A stretch of 12,210 nucleotides of DNA, from positions 1-12,210 of the forward strand of contig JAFACY010000180.1 of the NCBI GenBank assembly GCA_023425285.1, in the 5' to 3' direction. This DNA comes from Bacillota bacterium (lineage in GTDB: Bacteria > Bacillota > Clostridia > Tissierellales > Sedimentibacteraceae). Positions 6,998 through 12,210 of this stretch are shown here, in pieces. Numbering within the stretch: position 1 is the first letter of the stretch; each line of letters starts with the position of its first letter. A program made the position numbers and the translations under genes. The notes beneath the pieces were generated by a model. It was given only the letters and a program-made list of their open reading frames with translations, was not told the origin of the DNA and searched no databases.

Positions 6998-7843
6998 ATG
7001 AGAGAAATTAACGTAGAATTAGTATCAGATACTGTTGAAAGACTGTGTATCGAATCAAATTATTACCTCCCCCAGGATGTAAAAAAATCGCTGGAAGATG
7101 CTTTGGAAAGGGAAGAATCTCCTTTGGCTAAAGACATAATAGGGGATATTATTAGAAACCAGGAAATAGCAAGAAAAAATAATGTTCCTATCTGTCAGGA
7201 TACGGGTCTTGCGGTTATATTTCTGGAATTGGGGCAGGATGTAAGATTAACAGGCGGAGATTTAAATGATGCGATAGATGAAGGAGTCAGAAGAGGATAT
7301 AAAAACGGATATCTCAGAAAATCGGCAGTTGATGATCCATTCATAGTAAGAAAAAACACGGGAGATAATACACCGGCAATTATACATATAAAAATAGTGC
7401 CCGGAGATAAAATAAAATTGATATTTGCTCCAAAGGGAGGCGGAAGCGAAAACATGAGCGCCTTGGCAATGCTCAAGCCATCCGATGGTGTAAAGGGAAT
7501 AAAGCAATTTGTATTGGATACCGTTGAAAAGGCAGGACCTAATCCGTGTCCTCCCATAATAGTCGGGATAGGTGTAGGAGGAACAATAGAGAAGACAACC
7601 TTAATTGCGAAACAAGCAATGTTGAGAAAAGTGGGAGGACGTAATCCGAACCCTGACATAGCAAGAATAGAAGAAGAATTACTGGAGGAAATCAATAAGC
7701 TTGGAATTGGTCCCCAGGGATTCGGAGGAAGAATTACAGCTTTGGCGGTACATATTGAAACTTTCCCCGCTCATATAGCAAGCATGCCTGTTGCGGTAAA
7801 TATTCAGTGCCATGCTGCAAGGCATCAGGAGGCAGTAATATGA
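6998..7843 (+). CDS. Class I fumarate hydratase, alpha (N-terminal) subunit
   Basis: A 281-residue protein matching the iron-sulfur hydro-lyase alpha domain (Fumerase, PF05681). The three cysteines expected to hold the oxygen-sensitive [4Fe-4S] cluster are in their usual settings: C66 in VPICQDTG, C184 in NPCPPIIVG and C271 in IQCHAARH. The APKGGGSENMSALAML segment (144-159) is also typical. With the beta subunit it interconverts fumarate and L-malate in the cytoplasm, in fermenters usually as part of a partial or reductive C4 pathway. The related L(+)-tartrate dehydratase TtdAB has the same two-subunit layout and cannot be wholly excluded, but no tartrate transporter is nearby. The stop overlaps the next start as ATGA, implying translational coupling and a stoichiometric complex. 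Confidence 0.92.
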   Translation: MREINVELVSDTVERLCIESNYYLPQDVKKSLEDALEREESPLAKDIIGDIIRNQEIARKNNVPICQDTGLAVIFLELGQDVRLTGGDLNDAIDEGVRRGYKNGYLRKSAVDDPFIVRKNTGDNTPAIIHIKIVPGDKIKLIFAPKGGGSENMSALAMLKPSDGVKGIKQFVLDTVEKAGPNPCPPIIVGIGVGGTIEKTTLIAKQAMLRKVGGRNPNPDIARIEEELLEEINKLGIGPQGFGGRITALAVHIETFPAHIASMPVAVNIQCHAARHQEAVI

Positions 7844-8397
7844 TAAAGAAAGTTAATACTCCGCTGACGGATGAGGTAATCAATAATCTCAAGGCCGGAG
7901 ACAGAGTCCTGTTCAGCGGCATAATATACACAGGACGTGATGCGGCACATAAAAGATTGGCAGAGCTTATCGATAAAGGTGAAGAGCTGCCTATGGATAT
8001 AAGGAATCAGACAATTTATTATGTGGGACCATGTCCTGCCAAACCCGGACAGCCTATCGGGTCTGCGGGACCAACAACAAGCACAAGGATGGATGCATAT
8101 GCTCCACTGTTGATGGATAAAGGTCTTAAGGGAATGATAGGTAAGGGATTTAGAAGTCAGCAGGTTGTGGATTCCATAATAAAGAATAATGCGGTTTACT
8201 TTGCGGCCGTAGGAGGTGCGGGAGCTTTGCTGGCTGAGGCCATAAAGGAAGCTGAAGTTATAGCATTTCCTGATTTAGGAGCAGAGGCAATATACAAATT
8301 GAGAATTGAGGATTTTCCAGTAACGGTAATAATAGATAATCAGGGAAATGATTTGTACAAAATCGGCAAGAAAAAGTACAAGATAGTCGCTTTATAA
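7840..8397 (+). CDS. Class I fumarate hydratase, beta (C-terminal) subunit
   Basis: A 185-residue protein matching the Fumerase C-terminal domain (PF05683). Conserved segments seen are GDRVLFSGIIYTGRDAAHKRL (starting near residue 21 after TDEVINNLKA), YYVGPCPAKPGQPIGSAGPT, and STRMDAYAPLLMDKGLKGMIGKG, then AVGGAGALLAEAIKEAE and a C-terminal swivelling domain ending in NDLYKIGKKKYKIVAL. This subunit completes the fumarate/malate active site over the cluster bound by the alpha chain. The start at ATG 7840 is set by AGGAGG at 7827-7832, 7 nt upstream and inside the alpha gene; a longer open frame from 7807 lies within the alpha coding region and is not favoured. The next gene begins about 56 nt later with no terminator between, so readthrough is possible. 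Confidence 0.92.
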   Translation: MIKKVNTPLTDEVINNLKAGDRVLFSGIIYTGRDAAHKRLAELIDKGEELPMDIRNQTIYYVGPCPAKPGQPIGSAGPTTSTRMDAYAPLLMDKGLKGMIGKGFRSQQVVDSIIKNNAVYFAAVGGAGALLAEAIKEAEVIAFPDLGAEAIYKLRIEDFPVTVIIDNQGNDLYKIGKKKYKIVAL

Positions 8398-8421
8398 GTC
8401 ATAGCTGCATATATTAAGACA

Positions 8422-8440
8422 AAGGTACCTTAAAATTTTA
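8422..8440. repeat. Two abutting perfect palindromes before the M23 gene
   Basis: AAGGTACCTT (8422-8431) and TAAAATTTTA (8431-8440) are each perfect 10-bp palindromes sharing one base, placed directly before the AGGATGTG ribosome binding site of the M23 gene. The CC of the first can pair with the GG of the site, so a role in start-site accessibility is conceivable but unproved. Confidence 0.3.
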
Positions 8441-8453
8441 GGATGTGAAAAAA

Positions 8454-9005
8454 TTGAGGCTATATGATGGTAAATATACATTAAGCAGCAGCTATGGTCC
8501 TCGTAAGCTAAGCAATGGTGACTCCAGATTTCATAAAGGAAACGATTATGTAGGTATAGACAGTAAAAATATAATTACTCCCACTAACGGAACAATTATA
8601 ACATCTCAAATTATAACTGACAGAAGCAATCTGACGTGGGAATGGGGCAATTATATTAAGATGGATGACTTGAACGGATTTTATTTATTCTTTTGTCATT
8701 TGGCAGTGAGGCTTGTAAATGCAGGTGAAACTGTTGCAAAGGGTCAACTGATAGGATTTGAGGGACAGACAGGATATGCTACCGGAAGTCATCTGCATTT
8801 TGAAGTCAGAAGAAAAGCTGACAATATTGCAATAGATCCAAATGATTATTTTAAAATATTGGCAGATTGGGAACAGGGTCAGGTTAACGCGGCCAAGAAA
8901 TTAGTCCAGGAAAAAACAGGATTTGATAACAATACCATGGAATATCTTTCGAAGCATCCATACCCGGATGCATTGTTTTTAAAGCTGGCAAAAGCGATGA
9001 AATAG
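8454..9005 (+). CDS. M23-family metallopeptidase without signal peptide
   Basis: A 183-residue protein of the LytM/lysostaphin (M23) zinc endopeptidase family, which cuts peptide cross-bridges of peptidoglycan. The full active site is visible: H27-x3-D31 (FHKGNDYVG), H82 (FFCHLA) and H113-L-H115 (SHLHFEVR). By comparison with LytM, H27, D31 and H115 are zinc ligands, and H82 and H113 are the catalytic histidines; the 31-residue gap from H82 to H113 matches LytM. A charged helical tail of about 45 residues follows DPNDYF. There is no signal peptide or membrane anchor, so it is either cytoplasmic, released by lysis like a phage endolysin, or exported otherwise. Start TTG 8454 is favoured because AGGATGTG (8440-8447) lies 6 nt before it; GTG 8445 falls inside that site. 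A terminator follows. Confidence 0.82.
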   Translation: MRLYDGKYTLSSSYGPRKLSNGDSRFHKGNDYVGIDSKNIITPTNGTIITSQIITDRSNLTWEWGNYIKMDDLNGFYLFFCHLAVRLVNAGETVAKGQLIGFEGQTGYATGSHLHFEVRRKADNIAIDPNDYFKILADWEQGQVNAAKKLVQEKTGFDNNTMEYLSKHPYPDALFLKLAKAMK

Positions 9006-9012
9006 TAAAATT

Positions 9013-9050
9013 AAAGAGGTGAATCCTTATCGGTTTGCCTCTTTGATTTT
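9013..9050 (+). terminator. Intrinsic terminator after the M23 gene
   Basis: AAAGAGG (9013-9019) pairs with CCTCTTT (9038-9044); the stem continues through G-U pairs and AA/TT to CC/GG near the loop with one bulged T. The loop is TTATC and the tail is GATTTT. It lies 7 nt after the stop codon. Confidence 0.75.
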
Positions 9051-9068
9051 GCATATATTTTCCAAATG

Positions 9069-9097
9069 TTCAAGTTTCAAGTATATTGTGGTATAAT
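9069..9097 (+). promoter_or_regulatory. Extended -10 promoter of the PLP-fold/GNAT fusion gene
   Basis: TTCAAG (9069-9074), 17 nt, TATAAT (9092-9097), with TG at 9089-9090 forming an extended -10. The inferred start near 9104 gives a leader of about 35 nt. Together with terminators on both sides it makes the downstream gene a single-gene transcription unit. Confidence 0.7.
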
Positions 9098-9139
9098 AAA
9101 TAATTAATTAAGAAAAATATACGAAAAGGAAGTGATGTT

Positions 9140-10495
9140 TTGATAAATACAGGTAAGACTCCGCTGATGAGGTCAAAAAAATTAGAGAAGGCTCTGGGAG
9201 TGGAAGAAATTTATTTGAAGCTGGAAGGTGCAAATCCATACGGAAATAAATATGACAGAATTTCCGAAACGCTGGTTAAGGATGCCATAGTACGTAAGCG
9301 CAGCACTCTGCTGGTTGACGGACCAAGTGATTATATAAAGTCAATTATTAATTATTCCGAAAAATATGATATTGATATAAGGGTTTCTTTATTTAAAAAT
9401 GAGCAATGGAAAAAATCTCTGTTTCAAAACATGTCATTTGCAGATTTCAGGCACAGTAAAACCAATAATAAGCATGAATTGATAGAAAAATACTGCAAGG
9501 AAAATAACTGTTACAATGCGTCGAATTCATATGGAAACAAGCATCTGAGCATAGTGTCCCTGCAAAAAATAGGAGAGGAAATTGCAGAGAGACTGGGTGA
9601 TAATATCTCAACTGTTTTTACACAGCTAAGCAATGGATATACTGTATCGGGATTATATAACGGCTTTGTTAACAAATGGGTTGAAGGTGAAATAAACAAA
9701 TACCCTCAGATATTTTCCTGCACAATACCACACGGAAATACCATATACAATGATTATAAAAAGAATCTTGAACTAAATGACATAAGCATTGATGACTTTA
9801 ATGTGAGGGCGAACAAATATACAAAGAATTTATTTGCTGATGATGGTGCTCTACTGGAGGAGGCATTAAACGCTATCAATGATACAGACGGAAAAATAAT
9901 TCCTGTGGATGAAGCTCTGCTGATGGAAAGTGTTAACTTTTTAAGAAAACAAGAGCATATATATTTAACATCACAGGAGGGATATTCATTTGCAGGATTT
10001 TACAAGCTGGCAAATGAGGGAAAAATAAAGAACGGTAAGCATGTTATAATCCTGAATAACGGTAAAAGTGACCTGGAGCTGATAAGAGTTGAAAACTTCA
10101 AGGAATATTCAAAGGAAACACTTACTAAGTGGACAAAGGAGTGGCTGCAGGATTATTCCGATACATTGGATGAAACCGAAGAAGCCATAGAGTTTGCCAT
10201 GAGAAACGGATTCATAGTTATAGCATTAAGAAATAATGTTCCGCAAGGCATAGGTGTAGTTGTAAATCTTGGATTTGAAAAGGTAATTCCTACATACCAC
10301 TTAGTATATATAGGCACCAAGGAGGGAAATAAGGGAAGAGGAATAGCATCAGAGCTTTTGAATTACCTGATTGAAACAACCGAAGGACGCCTTTCTCTTC
10401 ATGTAGATTTGGAAAACAAAAGAGCAAGAACTCTGTATCAGAAATTAGGATTTAAAACCTCATACTACAGAATGATTTATAACAACATTGAATAA
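9140..10495 (+). CDS. Fusion of a threonine-synthase-like PLP fold with a C-terminal GNAT acetyltransferase
   Basis: A 451-residue two-domain protein. Residues 1 to about 320 follow the fold-type II PLP pattern of threonine synthase: TPL (7-9), YLKLEGANPYGNKYDR (25-40), a glycine-bearing loop SNGYTVSG (164-171), and a closing segment with FAGFYKLANEGKI and HVIILNNGKSD. Each PLP contact is altered. The usual lysine position of NPTGSFKDR is Y38, with a lysine one residue earlier (K37); the SSGN-like asparagine loop reads DGPSD (60-64); the GxGG phosphate loop reads SNGY. Residues about 330-451 are a GNAT domain with acetyl-CoA motif A, GNKGRGIA (396-403), and motif B, NKRARTLYQKLGF (426-438). 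Start TTG 9140 follows an AAGGAAGTGAT ribosome binding site. The substrate is unknown; a pathway in which one domain makes or binds an amino-acid ligand and the other acetylates it is only inference. Confidence 0.75.
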   Translation: MINTGKTPLMRSKKLEKALGVEEIYLKLEGANPYGNKYDRISETLVKDAIVRKRSTLLVDGPSDYIKSIINYSEKYDIDIRVSLFKNEQWKKSLFQNMSFADFRHSKTNNKHELIEKYCKENNCYNASNSYGNKHLSIVSLQKIGEEIAERLGDNISTVFTQLSNGYTVSGLYNGFVNKWVEGEINKYPQIFSCTIPHGNTIYNDYKKNLELNDISIDDFNVRANKYTKNLFADDGALLEEALNAINDTDGKIIPVDEALLMESVNFLRKQEHIYLTSQEGYSFAGFYKLANEGKIKNGKHVIILNNGKSDLELIRVENFKEYSKETLTKWTKEWLQDYSDTLDETEEAIEFAMRNGFIVIALRNNVPQGIGVVVNLGFEKVIPTYHLVYIGTKEGNKGRGIASELLNYLIETTEGRLSLHVDLENKRARTLYQKLGFKTSYYRMIYNNIE

Positions 10496-10499
10496 TAAA

Positions 10500-10524
10500 A
10501 AAAGCCGAATTTAATTCGGCTTTT
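10500..10524 (-). terminator. Two-way intrinsic terminator between the fusion gene and csp
   Basis: AAAAGCCGAA (10500-10509) pairs with TTCGGCTTTT (10515-10524), with T10510-A10514 able to close a 3-nt loop. The run of A ending the upstream gene gives seven U on the minus strand, so it is strongest for csp; on the plus strand four U follow the stem and it can end the fusion gene too. Confidence 0.85.
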
Positions 10525-10548
10525 GGTAGTCTTACGATAAAAATATAG

Positions 10549-10749
10549 TTATATTTTTTGTACGTTAGATGCTTGTGGTCCTCTGTTGCCTTGAGTAATA
10601 TCAAAGCTAACTGCCTGACCTTCGTCTAATGATTTGAATCCGTCCCCCTGGATAGATGAGAAGTGAACAAATACGTCTTCTCCGCCTTCTGCTGTAATAA
10701 ATCCGAATCCTTTATCTGCGTTAAACCATTTTACTGTACCTTTATTCAT
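10549..10749 (-). CDS. csp: Cold-shock protein (CspA/CspB family)
   Basis: A 66-residue single-domain cold-shock protein, the standard family length. The five-strand OB fold is marked by KGTVKWFNADKGFGFI at the start, with RNA-binding motif RNP1 KGFGFI (13-18) and RNP2 VFVHF (26-30), and the usual end GPQASNV. It binds single-stranded RNA and DNA and acts as an RNA chaperone, keeping messages open for translation and in some species acting as an antiterminator. ATG 10749 is set by AGGAGG 6 nt upstream; an open frame extending to 10800 lacks such a site. The ribosome binding site overlaps a perfect palindrome GAGGTACCTC (10750-10759). The leader is long and carries a terminator-like hairpin, described separately, which suggests control after transcription starts. 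Confidence 0.96.
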   Translation of the reverse strand: MNKGTVKWFNADKGFGFITAEGGEDVFVHFSSIQGDGFKSLDEGQAVSFDITQGNRGPQASNVQKI

Positions 10750-10788
10750 GAGGTACCTCCTACTTTTTATTATATCCCAATGTAAGTT

Positions 10789-10853
10789 AAAAAAAATCAC
10801 ACATTTTTACAAATCATATACAAACACTTATATGATCTCTAAAAACATGTGAT
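10789..10853 (-). promoter_or_regulatory. Terminator-like hairpin in the csp leader (candidate attenuator)
   Basis: A 58-nt dyad spans 10796-10853 with an 8-nt loop (10821-10828). On plus coordinates ATCACA (10796-10801) pairs with TGTGAT (10848-10853), TTTTT (10804-10808) with AAAAA (10841-10845), and ATCATATA (10813-10820) with TATATGAT (10829-10836); the mismatched gaps are symmetric (2x2 and 4x4), giving 21 of 25 paired positions. On the minus-strand RNA the stem is followed at once by eight U (10796-10789), the layout of an intrinsic terminator. It lies between the csp promoter and the csp start codon. Confidence 0.6.
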
Positions 10854-10882
10854 ATCTATAAATACATCTGTAATACTCACTA

Positions 10883-10911
10883 ACAATAACATACATAAAC
10901 ACATATGTCAA
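10883..10911 (-). promoter_or_regulatory. Promoter of csp
   Basis: On the minus strand a perfect -35 TTGACA (10911-10906), 17 nt, and TATTGT (10888-10883). The start near 10876 gives a leader of about 125 nt before the csp ATG, long as in other cold-shock messages. Confidence 0.7.
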
Positions 10912-10938
10912 CAAGTAAATAAAATTATTTTTGTAATT

Positions 10939-10990
10939 TGTAATTACATTCATTGTTTTTGTAATTACATTTAATTATTTTGTAATTGAA
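10939..10990. repeat. Three TGTAATTACA-type sites spaced exactly 21 bp
   Basis: The perfect 10-bp palindrome TGTAATTACA occurs at 10939-10948 and 10960-10969, and a degenerate copy TGTAATTGAA at 10981-10990. Starts are exactly 21 bp apart, two turns of B-DNA, so a bound protein would face the same side each time. A further imperfect copy TGTAATTTGT overlaps at 10932-10941, and TGCAATTGAT lies at 11010-11019 out of phase. The array lies upstream of the csp -35 box and about 110 nt before the secreted protein start. Confidence 0.6.
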
Positions 10991-11102
10991 ATGAAATCGA
11001 AATAAAATTTGCAATTGATAAAATATCTACAGATTGTTAATACAATCCCGTCAATATACGTAGGCTGTATAGGGAGAATATTTTATATGGAGGAATAACA
11101 AA

Positions 11103-12210
11103 ATGAACAATTCAATTCATGGTACATGGAAACGGTTACTGTCACTTTTGCTCGTCTTTGCACTGGTTATAACCATGGTACCATCATTTGCTTTTGCGGC
11201 AAGCGACTCAGTGTCAGAATATCATGCGCTTGTTCAAAGGCTGAAGGCTGCAAGAGATGAAATAAGGCTGATCTCTTCAATGTACGGAGAGGCGGACTTT
11301 GGAAACGGCTACAAGGTTGATATCAAGGCAGAGCTTGGCAACTTTGCAGATAATATCGACAGGGATCTGGGGGTAGCTGAAGCAATTGTTGCAGGCAACT
11401 GTGATGATCCGAGACTTAAGGCAGACGATATTAAATTAAAGGACACAAAAAACTATAATCAAACTAATTTTAATAAAGCTTTTAATGACAAATACTCTGC
11501 TGCAGTGACATATTTTAAAAAAGGTGGAGTTGAAAAGGCAGGATATGGAGGATTTTTAGGCGGACAACTGCAATTTTTTATAGGATTCAAGTCGAAACTT
11601 AACCCACAATTTTATGCAAATCTAAATCTTCTTAATATAGTTGAGAAAGGTGGAGAAAAAGACATTGTTGAGCTTGCAGAAAGCTATGTAAATGAAATCA
11701 ATGAGTCTGCATCTCAGCTTTCAGCACTGCTGAGCCTGCTGAAAGAATATAAAGCTGAAGCTGAAAGCTTTGAGACATACTTTTTAAATTCTCCATGTAC
11801 AGAAGCTGACTGTCCTAATTATGAAAAAACTGAAGAAGAAAAATGCAAGGAATGGACTCACAGAATACTGGTAGCTGAAGGTGGAGACCGAGACGCTGCT
11901 GTAGCTAAGTTCAAAGATGCAGTTACTGATTTCAAAAACGGTATAGATAAAGATATAAAAATTGCAGGAGCACTGGCAACGGGTCAAATTGATAAGGATC
12001 CTTCGCTTTGGGTCGAAAATAAGACGGGCAGTGCTTATTATAACAACACGACAGCAAAGACATCTATTGATAAAATGCATGCTGCAATCAGGTTTTTAGA
12101 AAATGGAGGGTACACCTGCGGCAATGTTGAATGGACGGCGTGGAAAAATCGGTTATCCTTTAAGTCTTCGTTTAATCCTGGATATACTGCTGAAGTTACA
12201 TCCTTAACAG
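11103..12210 (+). CDS. Large secreted protein with internal duplication, function unknown (3' end outside window)
   Basis: The frame is open from ATG 11103 to the window end, 369 codons. GGAGG at 11089-11093 is 9 nt upstream. Residues 1-32 are a classic signal peptide: WKR, a long hydrophobic core, and a signal peptidase I site FAFA before ASD. The mature part is rich in Lys, Glu and Ala and mostly helical in look. Two related segments are visible, about 80-174 and 276-365: NFADNIDRDLGVAEAIVAG aligns with DFKNGIDKDIKIAGALATG, both followed by DP-x-L; later AAVTYFKKGG aligns with AAIRFLENGG, and FKSKLNP with FKSSFNP. Five cysteines (100, 232, 237, 248, 339) are unusual for a Gram-positive surface protein. 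No known domain was recognised. Since the window's other end is an SLH protein, a wall-bound surface role is plausible, but no SLH domain is in the visible part. Confidence 0.8.
   Translation, partial: MNNSIHGTWKRLLSLLLVFALVITMVPSFAFAASDSVSEYHALVQRLKAARDEIRLISSMYGEADFGNGYKVDIKAELGNFADNIDRDLGVAEAIVAGNCDDPRLKADDIKLKDTKNYNQTNFNKAFNDKYSAAVTYFKKGGVEKAGYGGFLGGQLQFFIGFKSKLNPQFYANLNLLNIVEKGGEKDIVELAESYVNEINESASQLSALLSLLKEYKAEAESFETYFLNSPCTEADCPNYEKTEEEKCKEWTHRILVAEGGDRDAAVAKFKDAVTDFKNGIDKDIKIAGALATGQIDKDPSLWVENKTGSAYYNNTTAKTSIDKMHAAIRFLENGGYTCGNVEWTAWKNRLSFKSSFNPGYTAEVTSLT

Larger units (their letters stand above)
10750..11102. other. 353-bp AT-rich divergent intergenic region
   Basis: This gap holds the csp leader with a long hairpin (10796-10853), a csp promoter (10883-10911), a second minus-strand TATAAT (10774-10769) very close to the csp ribosome binding site, an array of 21-bp-spaced TGTAATTACA sites (10939-10990), and a dyad ATTGT/ACAAT (11033-11046). 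No small coding gene or tRNA was seen. A promoter for the plus-strand secreted protein gene should lie at about 11010-11075, but no hexamer pair there is convincing; TTGATA (11015-11020) and TACAAT (11041-11046) are 20 nt apart. Confidence 0.7.

Noticed and set aside
7195..7695. 166-residue open frame on the minus strand inside the fumarase alpha gene
   Set aside because: It is antisense to a well-supported gene with intact catalytic cysteines, shows no recognisable domain, and has no clear ribosome binding site.
8445..8453. GTG 8445 as start of the M23 gene
   Set aside because: The GTG lies within the AGGATGTG ribosome binding site itself, whereas TTG 8454 has proper spacing from it; kept only as an alternative.
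11784..12080. 98-residue minus-strand open frame within the secreted protein gene
   Set aside because: The plus-strand frame is open across the whole region with a signal peptide and repeats; the antisense frame is a compositional shadow.

Overview
The window looks like chromosomal DNA from a low-GC, anaerobic, Gram-positive bacterium of the Clostridia/Tissierellia type (Sedimentibacter-like would fit, but the sequence does not prove a genus). The evidence is AT-rich intergenic DNA, consensus sigma-A promoters, AGGAGG-type ribosome binding sites, a Rex redox repressor, a clostridial-type NAD glutamate dehydrogenase, a two-subunit iron-sulfur fumarase, a YtvI-like sporulation membrane protein and an S-layer-homology (SLH) protein. 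No rRNA, tRNA, CRISPR array or insertion sequence was seen.

Layout. Positions 1-125 are the 3' end of an SLH cell-surface gene, followed by a small DUF2442 gene (161-403). A two-way terminator separates these from a minus-strand lipoprotein, an ABC-type solute-binding protein (451-1458) with no permease or ATPase beside it. Divergent from it is a phosphate-uptake pair: a PiT transporter (1636-2691) and its DUF47/PhoU-like partner (2706-3329). Next come rex (3475-4122) and gdhA (4377-5720), each with its own promoter region and terminator. A minus-strand AI-2E/YtvI permease gene (5768-6844) is divergent from the fumarase alpha and beta genes (6998-8397, overlapping by ATGA), which are followed by a signal-less M23 peptidase (8454-9005). 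A single-gene unit (9140-10495) encodes an unusual fusion of a threonine-synthase-like PLP fold with a GNAT acetyltransferase. A minus-strand cold-shock protein gene (10549-10749) follows. The window ends inside a large secreted protein gene (11103 to beyond 12210).

Functionally, gdhA, the fumarase and rex fit amino-acid fermentation with NAD(H) balancing: glutamate is oxidised to 2-oxoglutarate, C4 acids are interconverted, and NADH/NAD+ is sensed. No clean Rex operator was found, so a regulatory link is only inferred.

The least ordinary parts are: (1) the PLP-fold/GNAT fusion, in which all three usual PLP-contact motifs are altered and the expected lysine is one residue out of register; (2) a 58-nt dyad followed by eight U in the csp leader, which looks like an attenuator; (3) an array of TGTAATTACA-type sites spaced exactly 21 bp between csp and the secreted protein gene; (4) an internal duplication in that secreted protein; and (5) a direct-repeat/inverted-repeat composite upstream of rex.
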